From assembly GCA_000151295.1 (NCBI GenBank), contig GG745338.1, positions 816,396-850,883 on the forward strand: a DNA stretch of 34,488 bases. The letters are read 5' to 3'. The notes below the pieces were generated by a model. That model had not been told where the DNA came from. It worked only from the letters and a program-made list of their open reading frames with translations, and did no database searches. A program made the translations under genes and the position numbers. This stretch comes from Allomyces macrogynus ATCC 38327. Its lineage: Eukaryota > Blastocladiomycota > Blastocladiomycetes > Blastocladiales > Blastocladiaceae. How positions within the stretch are numbered: position 1 is the first letter of the stretch; each line of letters begins with the position of its first letter. Shown in pieces: positions 25,815 to 34,488 of the stretch.

Positions 25815-25859
25815 GCTGGAGCTGCTGAAGCTGCTGGAGCTGCTGGAGCTGCTGGAGCG
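25815..25859 (+). repeat. Tandem 9-bp repeat GCTGGAGCT (5 units)
   Basis: Five near-identical 9-bp units (one has GAA for GGA, the last ends in CG). In phase it would read as Leu-Leu-Glu type repeats on the plus strand and Gln-Gln-Leu on the minus strand, but no supported gene covers it. Confidence 0.85.
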
Positions 25860-26272
25860 CGATCAGCCGGCCTAGTGGGCGAAACTCCGTCGCAGGAAGC
25901 GGCGAAACAGCGCGAAACGCTTGATGATGGCGGATTTGGCAGTGGACGCCTCGCTCCACCGCGGTCACGTTGCCGACCAATTCCAGCGCACGCTGCTTGC
26001 CGCGATCTCTGGCACGACTTGCTCCCGGCCCGTTCGTTCGTCGGCGGCATCGTCAACGTCACAGTCCTGTCGCTTCGCTGTTGTGCTCCACCGACACCGA
26101 CCCGGCCGCACCGCGCCTCCTACTTGCCGCATTCGCGCCCTCTACTGTCTCTCCCGCCTTCGCGCCGACCACTCCGCTCTTTGCCGCGCTGCAGCCCTCT
26201 CGGCACCGACTTCTTGCAAGACTAGACCGGCTCGCCAAGACTGGAACCGACCCGCCCGCCTGCCACCGCGCC

Positions 26273-27410
26273 ATGGACCATATCGAACTCAATATTCGTG
26301 ACGACGTACTGCCGACCATGACCAAGGGATCGCAATCGGCCGACACGCGCCTTACCGCAACCGAAAACCGCACACGTCTGACGGCTTCAACCAGTCGCAC
26401 AAGCGGCGCGGAACCGGCAAGCCATGGATGCGCGCCCTCACATGACGCGCCTCCCGCGTCCAACACGGTGGTCGAGCTGAAGAATATCCACAAGACCTAT
26501 CTCCTCGGCGTCGAGGGCGTGCCAGCTTTGCGGTCGGTGCCTCCCGCTGGCTGGTTGAGCTTTTTCCGTCTAACTTTGTTGTGCATTCTCTTTGATAGAG
26601 GCGTGTCATTGACCGTCGCCAAGGGTGAATGGGTCGCCGTCTACGGCACCTCGGGAGGCGGCAAGACCTCGCTCCTCAACATTATCGGCACCATCGACAA
26701 GCCCACTAAGGGCGAGCTGTCGATTTGCGGCACTGGTACCGTTTTCTCCTCAATGACTTTCATCTTGCCGAGCTCTGCCCTGCTCACCTCCAGTGCTCAC
26801 TGACACTAGCTATCGACGCCAACACGACCGACGACACGCTCGCCGCGCTGCGCCTGCACAAGCTCGGCTTTGTCTTCCAGGCCTTCAACCTGCTCTCGTC
26901 CATGACCGCGCGCGAAAACGTGGAGCTGCCGATGACCCTGCAGGGCCTGCACTCGGCGGCGCAGCGCCGCGACCTTGCCACTCGCGCACTGAACCGCGTC
27001 GGTCTGGGTCACCGACTCGACCACTTCCCGGCGCAGTTGTCGGGCGGCGAGCAGCAACGCGTCACGATTGCCCGCGCGCTCGCTAACCAGCCCGAGATTC
27101 TGCTGGCCGACGAGCCCACGGGGGACCTCGACTCGGCGAATACCGACCGCGTCATGGACTTGCTCTACCGGCTCAACGCCGAGCAAAGTACGATCCATCG
27201 TCTTGAATCAACAACGACGATTTTGGATCACTTCTCATCATCCCCCACCCCACTACAGAAATGACCGTCATTATGGTCACGCACGACCCGGCGCTCAAGC
27301 ACTTCTGCTCGCGTGTCGTCTACATGCGCGACGGCCGTGTCGCGCGACAAGAAACGGTCGACCCGGCCGCTCGCGCCCCGCGCGCTCGACGAACTCGCCG
27401 CCAAGGTTAA
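26273..27410 (+). CDS. Solitary LolD/MacB-type ABC transporter ATPase
   Basis: Four exons (26273-26532, 26599-26735, 26810-27187, 27259-27410) give 308 residues: a low-complexity N-terminus of about 65 residues and one ABC domain. Motifs: [14 protein letters not shown], Walker [11 protein letters not shown]-loop FVFQAFNLL, signature LSGGEQQRV, Walker [14 protein letters not shown] and switch histidine in VMVTHDPA. These are features of the bacterial LolD/MacB/FtsE-like group, whose members energise separate membrane proteins; stand-alone relatives occur in some protists and early fungi (ABCH type in Dictyostelium, from memory). No membrane segment or partner permease is seen here. Intron phases all agree. 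The stop at 27408-27410 follows RTRRQG, yet the +1 frame reads [13 protein letters not shown] and stays open to 27699, so the true C-terminus may be about 96 residues longer if one base is wrong or an intron was missed. Confidence 0.82.
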
Positions 27411-28200
27411 TAAGGCAGGATCCGTGCCAAGCTCGGCCTCTGCGCCAGCTGCGGCACGGTCTACCACCATGACCGAGCGTCGCCGCCCGAGCGCCTATGC
27501 CACGTGCTCGGCTGCCGCCCTCGTGGCCGCGTCCGATTGGCGGCAACGCGTCGTACCAGTTGCGCATGCAGGGGCTGCTAATGGTCACGGAACGAAGGCC
27601 GGTACTGCGGCAAGCTCCAAGGGTAAATCGGGACTGAGTGGCATGTTGCTGGGGAGGGCTGCCGTGAAGCGAACGGCGGTTGTGACGGGGGTGCTGTGAC
27701 TGGGCAGGACGAGGATCCGTGAATTGAAATAGGGCCGGACCGAACTTGAAGACGAGCTCGATGGTTCTCTCAACCGCTATAGATTCATGCTTGTAGCGCA
27801 CTGATAGCGGAAATGGCAATGACGGAGGCAAACATGGATCGTCTGCGGATCTATTGTCATGCAATGAGATGGTGATGGGGTGGGGAAGCGAAATGAAGAA
27901 CGAAGCAAACCAATTGCAACGATACAGCCTCAGGAGACTGGGGGTAAAACATGGGAGGTGAGCGCCAGGAAAACGGCAATGTCGGCGCTCAGGGAAGGGG
28001 GCAATGAACAATTCGCAAACGAGGTCAAAAGAGACAGAAAAATAGAGACAAAGAAACAGTTCTCAACGGCAAGCGTACGCTGCAGCAGGATCCGGGAACA
28101 CGGCAAGAGAACGGATCCCCAAAACGACGTCGAGCGGAAAGGAAGATACAGCGACCAAGAAAATCAAACCGAAACCAAAACTTGTTGTACCAATGATCTC
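27411..28200. other. Intergenic, convergent 3' ends, with possible C-terminal extension of the ABC ATPase
   Basis: 27411-27699 is open in one frame and may belong to the ABC ATPase (see that entry). From 27700 to 28200 the DNA is AT-richer with A-rich runs (27870-28180) and no recognisable gene. Confidence 0.4.
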
Positions 28201-29526
28201 CTACACCGTTCGCAGCAGCTCCATGGCGTGGTGCCAAACGACAAATGTTGCTGCGTTGGTTGGGAATGCGCGCACAATCGTGGCCATAGCGCCGCGCCAC
28301 AGGCCCGTAATGCCCTCGACCTTGACCGTGTGCTGCGCGCAGTGCAGCATGCTGCGGAAAGTGCCTGGATCGGCCGACTGGATCTTGGTCTTGATCACGT
28401 CGGCTGGGTAGGTCGACATCCACCCGGCGATCCCCGACAGGCCACCGGCAAGCATGAGCTCAATCGGCGAGAGCATCGTCGCCGCGTCCTTGACAGGGTC
28501 GACGCCCTCGACAGGCTTTCGGCGAGCGGCCAGACCGCGGCACAGCGCCTCGTACATGAAAAAGTAGGTGCCGTACGACGGTGTCTCGCGCACGACCGTC
28601 GCGCCAAACCCGATAAACGTGCCGCGAATCCCGCGCGTCGCGTAGAGGTACCGCAGGCAGTGCAGCGGCGAGTTGAAGTGCGGCATCGACGTTTTCAAGA
28701 CCGAGTGCGTCGCGTCGGTCTGGTTCTGCATGCGGATCTTGGCGAGTTCCATCGGGCACGAAATGATGGCATTGACAAACCCGGATCCGCTGCCGGCCAG
28801 AAAGATTTGCGACAAGGTCGGCGTTGCGTCGGGTCGATCGAGCTGCTGTTCGAGCAACGAGCCGTAGACACCAAATAGGAGCGCATTGACCATGGCGACG
28901 CCGACGAGCGGAGACGACATGCCCTTGAAGAGCCCAAAGACCTGCACGAATCGACATCATAGGTGCGTGAGTGCGGTGCGCATCTGGAGGGCGAAGCAGA
29001 GAGTCCAAATGAAGTGGGGGCAAGCACCTTTTCCTCGCGAACGATCTTGACAAAGCAATCGACAGTGCCCTTGTACCGGGGCGCGCCAGCGTCACTTTGC
29101 ACCTGGAGGCGAACCTAGTCACGGCGGGCAGAAAAACTCGTCGTGAGATGACCCGACTTGGTTGTTATTGTCGAATTGTCAGAAATGGATGGGTACCTTG
29201 ACCGTGTCAAACGGTTGCCCGGCCAGGACACCGGCAAACCCGCCAAACGTGCCGGCAATGAAGTTCATGGCGCCGTAACCAAGACGTCCACCCGTCGCCT
29301 CTTCTTGTGCGGGTACTGGCACCGTCACGGGCTCGAGCTCCACTTCGACGAGGTTTGGGTTGAGCGCAGTGGCGTCATGGATCGCTACATGCCAAGTTGG
29401 ACAAGTAGCGTCAGATTTGCTTCTGTCTCGACTTGTCGCACGGGAAGGGACCGGCCGGTGCGTGCACGCACCCGAAGACGGTGGTGGCGGCGAAACAGGA
29501 GACGAGGTCGATGTTGCTGACGCCAT
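28201..29526 (-). CDS. Mitochondrial carrier (SLC25), carnitine/basic amino acid type
   Basis: Three exons on the minus strand (29526-29197, 29114-29028, 28941-28201) give 385 residues. Three carrier repeats are present: the first signature in GQPFDTVKVRLQ (joined across intron 1), the second in CPMELAKIRMQ, and the third in YPADVIKTKIQ, each with the P-x-(D/E)-x-x-(K/R) motif. GMSSPLVGVAMVNALLFGVYG and the CPMELAK signature place it near carnitine/acylcarnitine and SLC25A29/45/48-type carriers; the transported substrate is not fixed by this. RETPSYGTYFFMYE is the usual repeat-2 matrix element. The N-terminus is about 80 residues longer than in animal carriers, Ser/Pro/Thr-rich with few acidic residues early on, and may be a targeting presequence. 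The start is the first ATG, and both introns (82 and 86 bp) preserve phase exactly. Confidence 0.88.
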
Positions 29527-30978
29527 GGTGAGGGTCGAGGGGCACGAGAAGCGGGATCAACGAGTTGCTCTCGGTTCGGGTGCCTGAAGCGAGCCTGCTT
29601 GTGCCAACCGGTATATCTTGGTGTCGCCAAGCTGCCGAGCGTCTTTTCGTTCGACGGATTGGCTGGTACCGTGTGCGTGCGCTGCGTTCTGGTCTGCTTG
29701 TAGATTGGAACCGCAATCGTTGCAGACCCGTCTTGCTGCTGATGCTGGCAGGGCGTGGCTGGACGTGTGTTGAGAGCAGCAATTGAGGCACCACGAACTG
29801 GATGGCGGCGGCAAGGTAGAGGAGAAGGAGGACAACGAATTCGGCTCGCCCTTGGATGGTGGGGGCGTCGCTGTTGTGTCGCTCCAGAACAGAAGCGGCA
29901 AGGGAGGCGTGGCGCATGCAAAATAGCGGCAGGAACAACCTGTGGAGAAATGGGGCGCGACGTGGCTCACCCACATGGCGGCGCCGGTCCTGTTCCAAGC
30001 ACAAGACTCTCCGAGTTTGCCCGACGATGTCAGTGCACGTGCCGCATTCATTACGGCGTGATGGTTTTGACCGGGTCCAGTTCGCTGGCTTCGCCGAAAC
30101 GTCCGCGCCTTTTCTTCAGAAGGTGCACGAATGGTAAATGGTCGAGGAATGGCCGTTTGGCGATAGCGTTGGACCCAGGCTCTTCATGATTCGTAGGAAG
30201 AACATGCGCGACGCGCTGGGATGGGGGTTTGAACCAAGGCCTACCGGTCTCTCGCTGGCCGTCTTGGCTGGATCACAAAAAACACTCCAAACTAGTCCAT
30301 GTCCAAGCTGCATTGTGCTTTGTGGTGCTTGTGGGCGCTTGCTTGCTGTGCGCAGATCGCGCGGTTGGACATGAGGATCGAAGGAGAGCTACTGGTCAGC
30401 GCACCCAAGAGCCACCCCAAGGCCACTCCGCGTGTTGCCGCCCAAGTCTCGACTTTTGGCGTAGGAAGGAGGAAAGCACAGTGCGCGTGACTTTTCGGAT
30501 TCGGGATTGCAGAGTGGCTGTCGCAAACAAAGAGTTTGAAATCCGAAGTGTGGAAAGCAACTGGGATTTCACGATCTGGATTGCTGAAACTTGCCCCGGC
30601 CCCACCAGAACCTGTAACCTGGTCCGGTAGAGAAGCCCACAGCGAAACCCAGAAATCACCTGCGCGGGCTGCTCAGACGTTGACCATGAGGCCCCCCAGC
30701 AACACGGCATGTGACGGCACGCGACCGTGAAGGCCTCAGGTGTGTGCGGTCTCTTGACATCGCGGCCGCGTGGCCTCATCCAGCGGCCGGCACGCACGGG
30801 CACCGCCTTTTTAGAGCCGCGTCCCTCCGCCCCTCACCCTCTTGTTTGGCCACAGCATCAACCTCCTCCTCGTCGGTCGTCGGTCTGCGGTCCAACCCCC
30901 TCCACCTTCATCTGTCGTCGGTCAACGCAGCCCGCCCGGTCACCGTCCATCGCTCAACGACCCTCCACGCTGATCGCC
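29527..30978. promoter_or_regulatory. Divergent intergenic region upstream of the carrier and IMP dehydrogenase genes
   Basis: At 1.45 kb this is the longest gene-free stretch before the tail. Open frames on both strands show no family resemblance. The last 150 bp before the IMP dehydrogenase ATG is C/T-rich with TCGTCGGT-type repeats (30865-30925), like other leaders here. A tRNA-like B-box at 30225-30235 does not fold into a T-arm. Confidence 0.4.
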
Positions 30979-32693
30979 ATGGCCGCCCCCACCAAGCACA
31001 CTCCCGGTTCCATCGTCCTGCCCTCCGGCAAGGTCCTCAAGCCCGATGGCCTCTCGGCCGAGCAGCTCTTTGACTCGCAGTTCTCGGGCGGGCTGACGTA
31101 CAACGACTTCCTCATCCTGCCCGGCTTCATTGATTTCGCCGCCGACATTGTCGACCTGTCGGTGCGCGTCACGCGCAACCATGAGATCAAGCTGCCGCTG
31201 CTCTCGTCGCCCATGGACACCGTGACGGGTAAGTTTCAAAACAGAATTCACTTGTCAACGCCATCCGTGGGTGGCCGCGAGATCGGGCACCGCCGGGTAC
31301 AAGCGACCGTGAGCAGACCAGAGTCTGACTGTCCTTGGCGCGCTTGCTCCTCCGTTCATGTCTTGCAGAGGCCAACATGGCCATTGCCATGGCACTGTGC
31401 GGTGGTCTCGGTGTCATCCACTACAACTGCACCGTCGAGGACCAGGTCGCCATGGTGCGCAAGGTCAAGAAGTTCGAGAACGGCTTCATCTCCGACCCGG
31501 TCACGCTCGGCCCGCACCACACGGTCGCCGACGTGCTCGACATCAAGGAGAAGCACGGCTTCTCGGGCGTGCCGATCACCGAGTCAGGCAAGCTCGGCGG
31601 CAAGTTGCTGGGCATGGTCACGTCGCGCGACATTCAGTTCGTCAAGGACCCGACCACCAAGCTTGCGCACGTCATGACGCCGCGCGCGCAGCTCATCACG
31701 GCCGCGCAGGGTGTCTCGCTCGACGAGGCCAACCGCATTCTCAAGTCGTGCAAGAAGGGCAAGCTGCCGATTGTCGACAAGGAGGGCTGCCTGGTCGCGC
31801 TCATGTCGCTCGCTGACCTGCTCAAGAACAAGGAGTACCCGCTCGCGTCCAAGACCAAGGGCACCAAGCAGCTGCTCGTGGCCGCGGCCGTTGGCACGCG
31901 GCCGGACGACCGTGACCGTCTTGCCTCGCTGGTCGCTGCTGGCCTCGACATTGTCGTGCTCGACTCGTCGCAGGGCAATTCGTCGTTCCAGATTGACATG
32001 ATCAAGCACATTCGCCAGACCTACGGCAACAAGCTTGACGTGATTGCCGGCAACGTGGTCACGCAACAGCAAGCGAAGAACCTGATCGAGGCTGGCGCCG
32101 ACGCGCTCCGCATTGGCATGGGCTCGGGCTCGATTTGCATTACGCAGGAGGTTATGGCCGTCGGTCGCCCGCAGGGCACGGCCGTCTACCAGGTCGCGCG
32201 TCTTGCTCGCGAGTACGGTATTCCCGTCATCGCCGACGGGGGTATTCAGTTTGTTGGCCACATCACCAAGGCGATTGCCCTCGGCGCCTCGGCCGTGATG
32301 ATGGGCTCGCTCCTGGCCGGTACGTCCGAGTCGCCCGGCGAGTACTTCTACCACGACGGCAAGCGCCTCAAGCGCTACCGCGGTATGGGTTCGCTCGATG
32401 CCATGGACAAGGGTGACGCCGCGGGCAAGCGGTATTTCTCGGAGGGTGACAAGGTCAAGGTCGCGCAGGGTGTGACGGGCGCTGTGCTCGACAAGGGCTC
32501 GATGTTCAAGTTCATGCCGTACCTGATGGTCGGTTTGCAGCACGGTCTGCAGGACATTGGCGTGCGCTCGATTAAGCTGCTCCAGGACGCAGTCGACGCT
32601 GGCGAAGTCCGGTTCGAAAAGCGGTCGGCGTCGGCGCAACTCGAGGGTGGTGTGCACTCGCTCTACTCGTACGAGAAGCGTCTCTTCTCGTAA
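30979..32693 (+). CDS. IMD/guaB-type: Inosine-5'-monophosphate dehydrogenase
   Basis: Two exons (30979-31228, 31369-32693) joined by a 140-bp intron with a textbook GTAAGT donor give 524 residues, matching the yeast and human enzymes (about 514-524). It oxidises IMP to XMP with NAD, the committed step of guanine nucleotide synthesis, in the cytosol. The sequence shows [12 protein letters not shown] at the N-terminus, a pair of CBS (Bateman) domains inserted after [20 protein letters not shown] (about residues 115-235), the catalytic loop [10 protein letters not shown] with Cys340, [33 protein letters not shown] and the mobile flap [11 protein letters not shown]. The CBS module binds adenine and guanine nucleotides in relatives and regulates activity allosterically. 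The first ATG with a GCC-ATG-GCC context is the start. All catalytic elements are intact. Confidence 0.97.
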
Positions 32694-33181
32694 GCGTGAG
32701 CGTTTCCCATGTGTATTGTGTTGACATTATTGCTTTTGGTGTTGAACCGTTTTGCGCTTGCAAATAACCCCTTTGTCACTTCTGCGGTCCATTTCCTGCT
32801 CTCTCTCTCCCGGTCTGTGTTGAAAGAATGCAGTGCCGACCTGGCGTGTTATTTTTGCGAATCCTTTTCAACGTTTGTTGCTTCAGCAAGTTCTTCCTTG
32901 GTCGGTTCTTTTGGCACGACCGTCCAATCGCGGCACGTTTTCAAGCGAGGAGGTTCGCCTGACGCGGTGCAAGCAGTTGGACATGACGGTCCAGCGGGGT
33001 TGTGCTGTTGAATGTTGATGGAATCGAAGGCGTTGTGCTATTGAGTTTTCGATCGAATCAGCGCGGACAGTCCTGCACCAAAAACAATATTTCTAGATTG
33101 ATTACGAAGGTGGAAAAGCTGGCGTGGTTGGGTGGGGAATCAAAACGAACACGATGCCAGCGCCGCGCCTGAGGGACTACA
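32694..33181. other. Intergenic, convergent 3' ends
   Basis: T-rich DNA after the IMP dehydrogenase stop, meeting the 3' end of the ubiquitin-conjugating enzyme gene. No gene, RNA or repeat is recognised. Confidence 0.5.
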
Positions 33182-33543
33182 TTACATGGATGAGAGCAGC
33201 TTCTCAACGGCCGCATCCTCGTTGCCCTGCGCCTGCCGCAGCGCGCGGACGACGGCAGCCATGGCAAACCCCATCTCCACGAGCCGCTGGACAGCACTTG
33301 CGTCGACGCCGAGCTTTTCCAAGTCCATGTCGGCCGCGGCATCGCCCGCCTTGGCGTAAAACTGCGTCCACGCGGTTGCGGTGCGCTCGAAATCGCGCCT
33401 GTCGCGCTTGTAGTGCGCTGCCACGACCGCGTCCTGCGGGTCGTCGGGTTCGGGCGATTCGAGGAGCTGCTGCACCGACAGGAGCGCCTTGGTGATGCCG
33501 AGCACGGGCGTCCACTCGGAGCGGAGAATGTCGAGGCAGATTG
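33182..33543 (-). CDS. UBE2K/Ubc1-type ubiquitin-conjugating enzyme E2, 3' part only
   Basis: The last exon encodes 119 residues beginning in the E2 active-site motif ICLDIL (catalytic Cys), then RSEWTPVLGITKALLSVQQL, the conserved LLESPEPDDPQDAVVA, and the end of the UBC fold (FERTATAWTQFYAKAG). A UBA domain follows at the C-terminus (LGVDASAVQRLVEMGFAMAAVVRALRQ), the combination found in UBE2K and yeast Ubc1, which build Lys48-linked ubiquitin chains. The exon starts after an acceptor CCAG at 33544-33547. A GTAAGT donor lies 93 bp upstream (33631-33636), but the DNA before it does not encode the first 85-90 residues of an E2 and has a stop close by; none was found up to 34488. Either the gene is broken, or its 5' exons lie beyond the window across an unusually long intron. 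Confidence 0.8.
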
Positions 33544-33783
33544 CTGGTCATGGGCGGGTCGGGCGGGTCAGTGCTCGTTCGCGACACAAAAGCGAGAGAC
33601 GATGGAGAGCAACGAACCGCCAGTCTGTGAACTTACGTTCTATACATGTGGAACGATTCAATCACGGTTAGCCATCGTTCAGATCGGAATTACAGGAGCT
33701 ATTCGTTGCGCCGTTTCGCGCCGCGCGGAAAGTGCACAACCTCGCGCTCGCTGCCGTAACATTCGACGTACCGGGTGGTAAAC

Positions 33784-33810
33784 GTGTCGTATACCGGCGG
33801 TATACGACAC
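33784..33810. repeat. Perfect inverted repeat, 12-bp arms with 3-bp centre
   Basis: Arm GTGTCGTATACC, centre GGC, then the exact reverse complement. It could form a short hairpin or be a binding site for a dimeric protein. Confidence 0.9.
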
Positions 33811-33837
33811 TTGTCCAGCCATACCCCCAACTGCCAG

Positions 33838-33851
33838 CGACAGTACTGTCG
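33838..33851. repeat. Perfect 14-bp palindrome
   Basis: CGACAGTACTGTCG reads the same on both strands. It overlaps the start of the tandem repeat, whose units begin with the same CGACAGT half. Confidence 0.85.
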
Positions 33852-33852
33852 C

Positions 33853-33980
33853 GACAGTGCAGTACCAGCCATGCCAGGCACTGCCCGCGCCCCACCCCGA
33901 CAGTGCAGTGCCAGCCATGCCAGGCACTGCCCGCGACACTGTAGCTACGGCCATGTCAGCCATGCCAGGAAGTGCCCGCG
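33853..33980 (+). repeat. Diverged tandem repeat, two full units and one partial
   Basis: A 37-bp unit beginning GACAGTGCAG and ending CTGCCCGCG occurs at 33853-33889 and 33899-33935 with one mismatch (46-bp spacing); a shortened, diverged copy (about 25 bp) follows at 33956-33980. Confidence 0.85.
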
Positions 33981-34215
33981 CCCCAGGGGCGACAGCCCCG
34001 CCCGCCCCCGCAGGTGGGTAGCGTGACCCGGGTCAGTCTGGGAGCCTCCCAGCGACACCATCCATAACCTAATCGAGGAGCGCGTCACTGACGGCGTTGC
34101 GCACCCCGACCGGCGAGCTGGGGACTTGGAGATTATTTCGGTGAAAATAGCAAGGAGCAGTTCGGGGAAACGTTCGAGAGCCCATTGGTCATGGGGACCC
34201 GTTCTTTGAAAATCG

Positions 34216-34279
34216 CCTAGTTGTAACAAATTTGGGGTTAGAGTATAGATATTCTCTGTCCGTTTTTGTTACAACTAGG
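34216..34279. repeat. Inverted repeat with 15-bp perfect arms and 34-bp loop
   Basis: CCTAGTTGTAACAAA at 34216-34230 is mirrored by its exact reverse complement at 34265-34279. The loop is AT-rich. The arrangement resembles a miniature inverted-repeat element or the end of a transposon, but no target-site duplication is evident. Confidence 0.85.
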
Positions 34280-34488
34280 GAATTTTGTTCTGTGTTGGGG
34301 GTTCAGAGAATGGGGGCACCCAAACATGTTGCAAAACCATAGTCTCCCCGGCCCAGCTGGGCGCATTCAATTCACATAAAGATAGTAAGGAAGGGGGAGG
34401 GGAACCGCTCAAGGCGCGCATCAACCTTGATGGCTGGCCAGGCACACCAAGGGAGCAGCTGCACAAGAGCGGTTGTTGAAGGGGGGTT

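Larger units (their letters stand above)
25403..26272. promoter_or_regulatory. Divergent promoter region between DUF707 and ABC ATPase genes
   Basis: Head-to-head spacer of 870 bp with a poly-G tract, a 9-bp repeat array and a C/T-rich stretch before the ABC ATPase start (26060-26260). No gene is recognised. Promoter function is inferred from position. Confidence 0.4.
33637..34488. other. Gene-free repeat-rich tail
   Basis: No coding region is recognised on either strand. It holds a perfect 27-bp palindrome, a 14-bp palindrome, a diverged tandem repeat and a 64-bp hairpin, each listed separately. The final 250 bp is AT-richer than the rest. It may be a transposable-element remnant or other repetitive DNA. 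Confidence 0.5.

Noticed and set aside
29557..30051. 164-codon minus-strand frame upstream of the mitochondrial carrier
   Set aside because: Ser/Cys/Pro-rich with no motif; competing frames of similar length exist on both strands.
30205..30300. Possible tRNA on the minus strand (B-box-like GGTTCAAACC)
   Set aside because: The flanking bases do not pair into a T-arm, and no matching D-arm, anticodon arm or acceptor stem could be drawn.
31584..32657. 357-codon open frame antisense to IMP dehydrogenase
   Set aside because: Mirror of a highly codon-biased gene, with no recognisable motif.

Overview
The window is eukaryotic nuclear DNA: G+C-rich, with protein genes broken by short GT-AG introns (mostly 57-140 bp, many donors GTACGN or GTGCGN, acceptors YAG) and C/T-rich leaders before start codons. 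Two genes belong to the flagellar/ciliary repertoire (a UPF0605/CIMIP2-type protein and a SHIPPO-repeat protein), next to fungal-style housekeeping genes. This fits a zoosporic (flagellated) fungus, for example of the Blastocladiomycota; that placement is inference and other GC-rich flagellated protists are not excluded.

Layout. 200-1345 (+): a badly decayed copy of the last ABC domain of an ABCC transporter. 1764-3395 (+): a tail-anchored inositol polyphosphate 5-phosphatase. 3805-8380 (-): a long ABCC (MRP-type) transporter locus with two in-frame stops, several frameshifts, a deletion and a lost splice acceptor, so a pseudogene. The two ABCC copies lie in opposite orientation on either side of the phosphatase gene. 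9070-10648 (+): UPF0605/CIMIP2-like flagellar protein. 10859-11812 (-): WBP11-like splicing-factor-type protein. 12624-14348 (+): MAP-kinase-phosphatase-like dual-specificity phosphatase. 15127-16367 (+): SHIPPO (ODF3-like) protein. 17057-22086 (+): P4-ATPase lipid flippase with one unexplained frame change. 22929-23503 (+): a p22phox (CYBA)-like membrane protein. 23871-25402 (-): DUF707 type II membrane glycosyltransferase-like protein. 26273-27410 (+): solitary LolD/MacB-type ABC ATPase. 28201-29526 (-): mitochondrial carrier of the carnitine/basic amino acid type. 30979-32693 (+): IMP dehydrogenase. 33182-33543 (-): the 3' part of a UBE2K/Ubc1-type ubiquitin-conjugating enzyme, whose 5' part is absent. 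33637-34488: no gene found; palindromes, a diverged tandem repeat and a 64-bp hairpin.

The genes do not form one pathway. Functional themes are flagellum structure (two genes), membrane lipid and phosphoinositide handling (5-phosphatase, flippase), signalling (phosphatase, p22phox-like subunit), and core metabolism or ubiquitin biology. The most unusual points are the inverted pair of dead ABCC copies, the p22phox-like gene, the solitary bacterial-style ABC ATPase, and the truncation of the E2 gene at the edge of a repeat-rich tail. Exon boundaries were inferred by hand from splice motifs, reading frame and family conservation, and have not been checked against transcripts.
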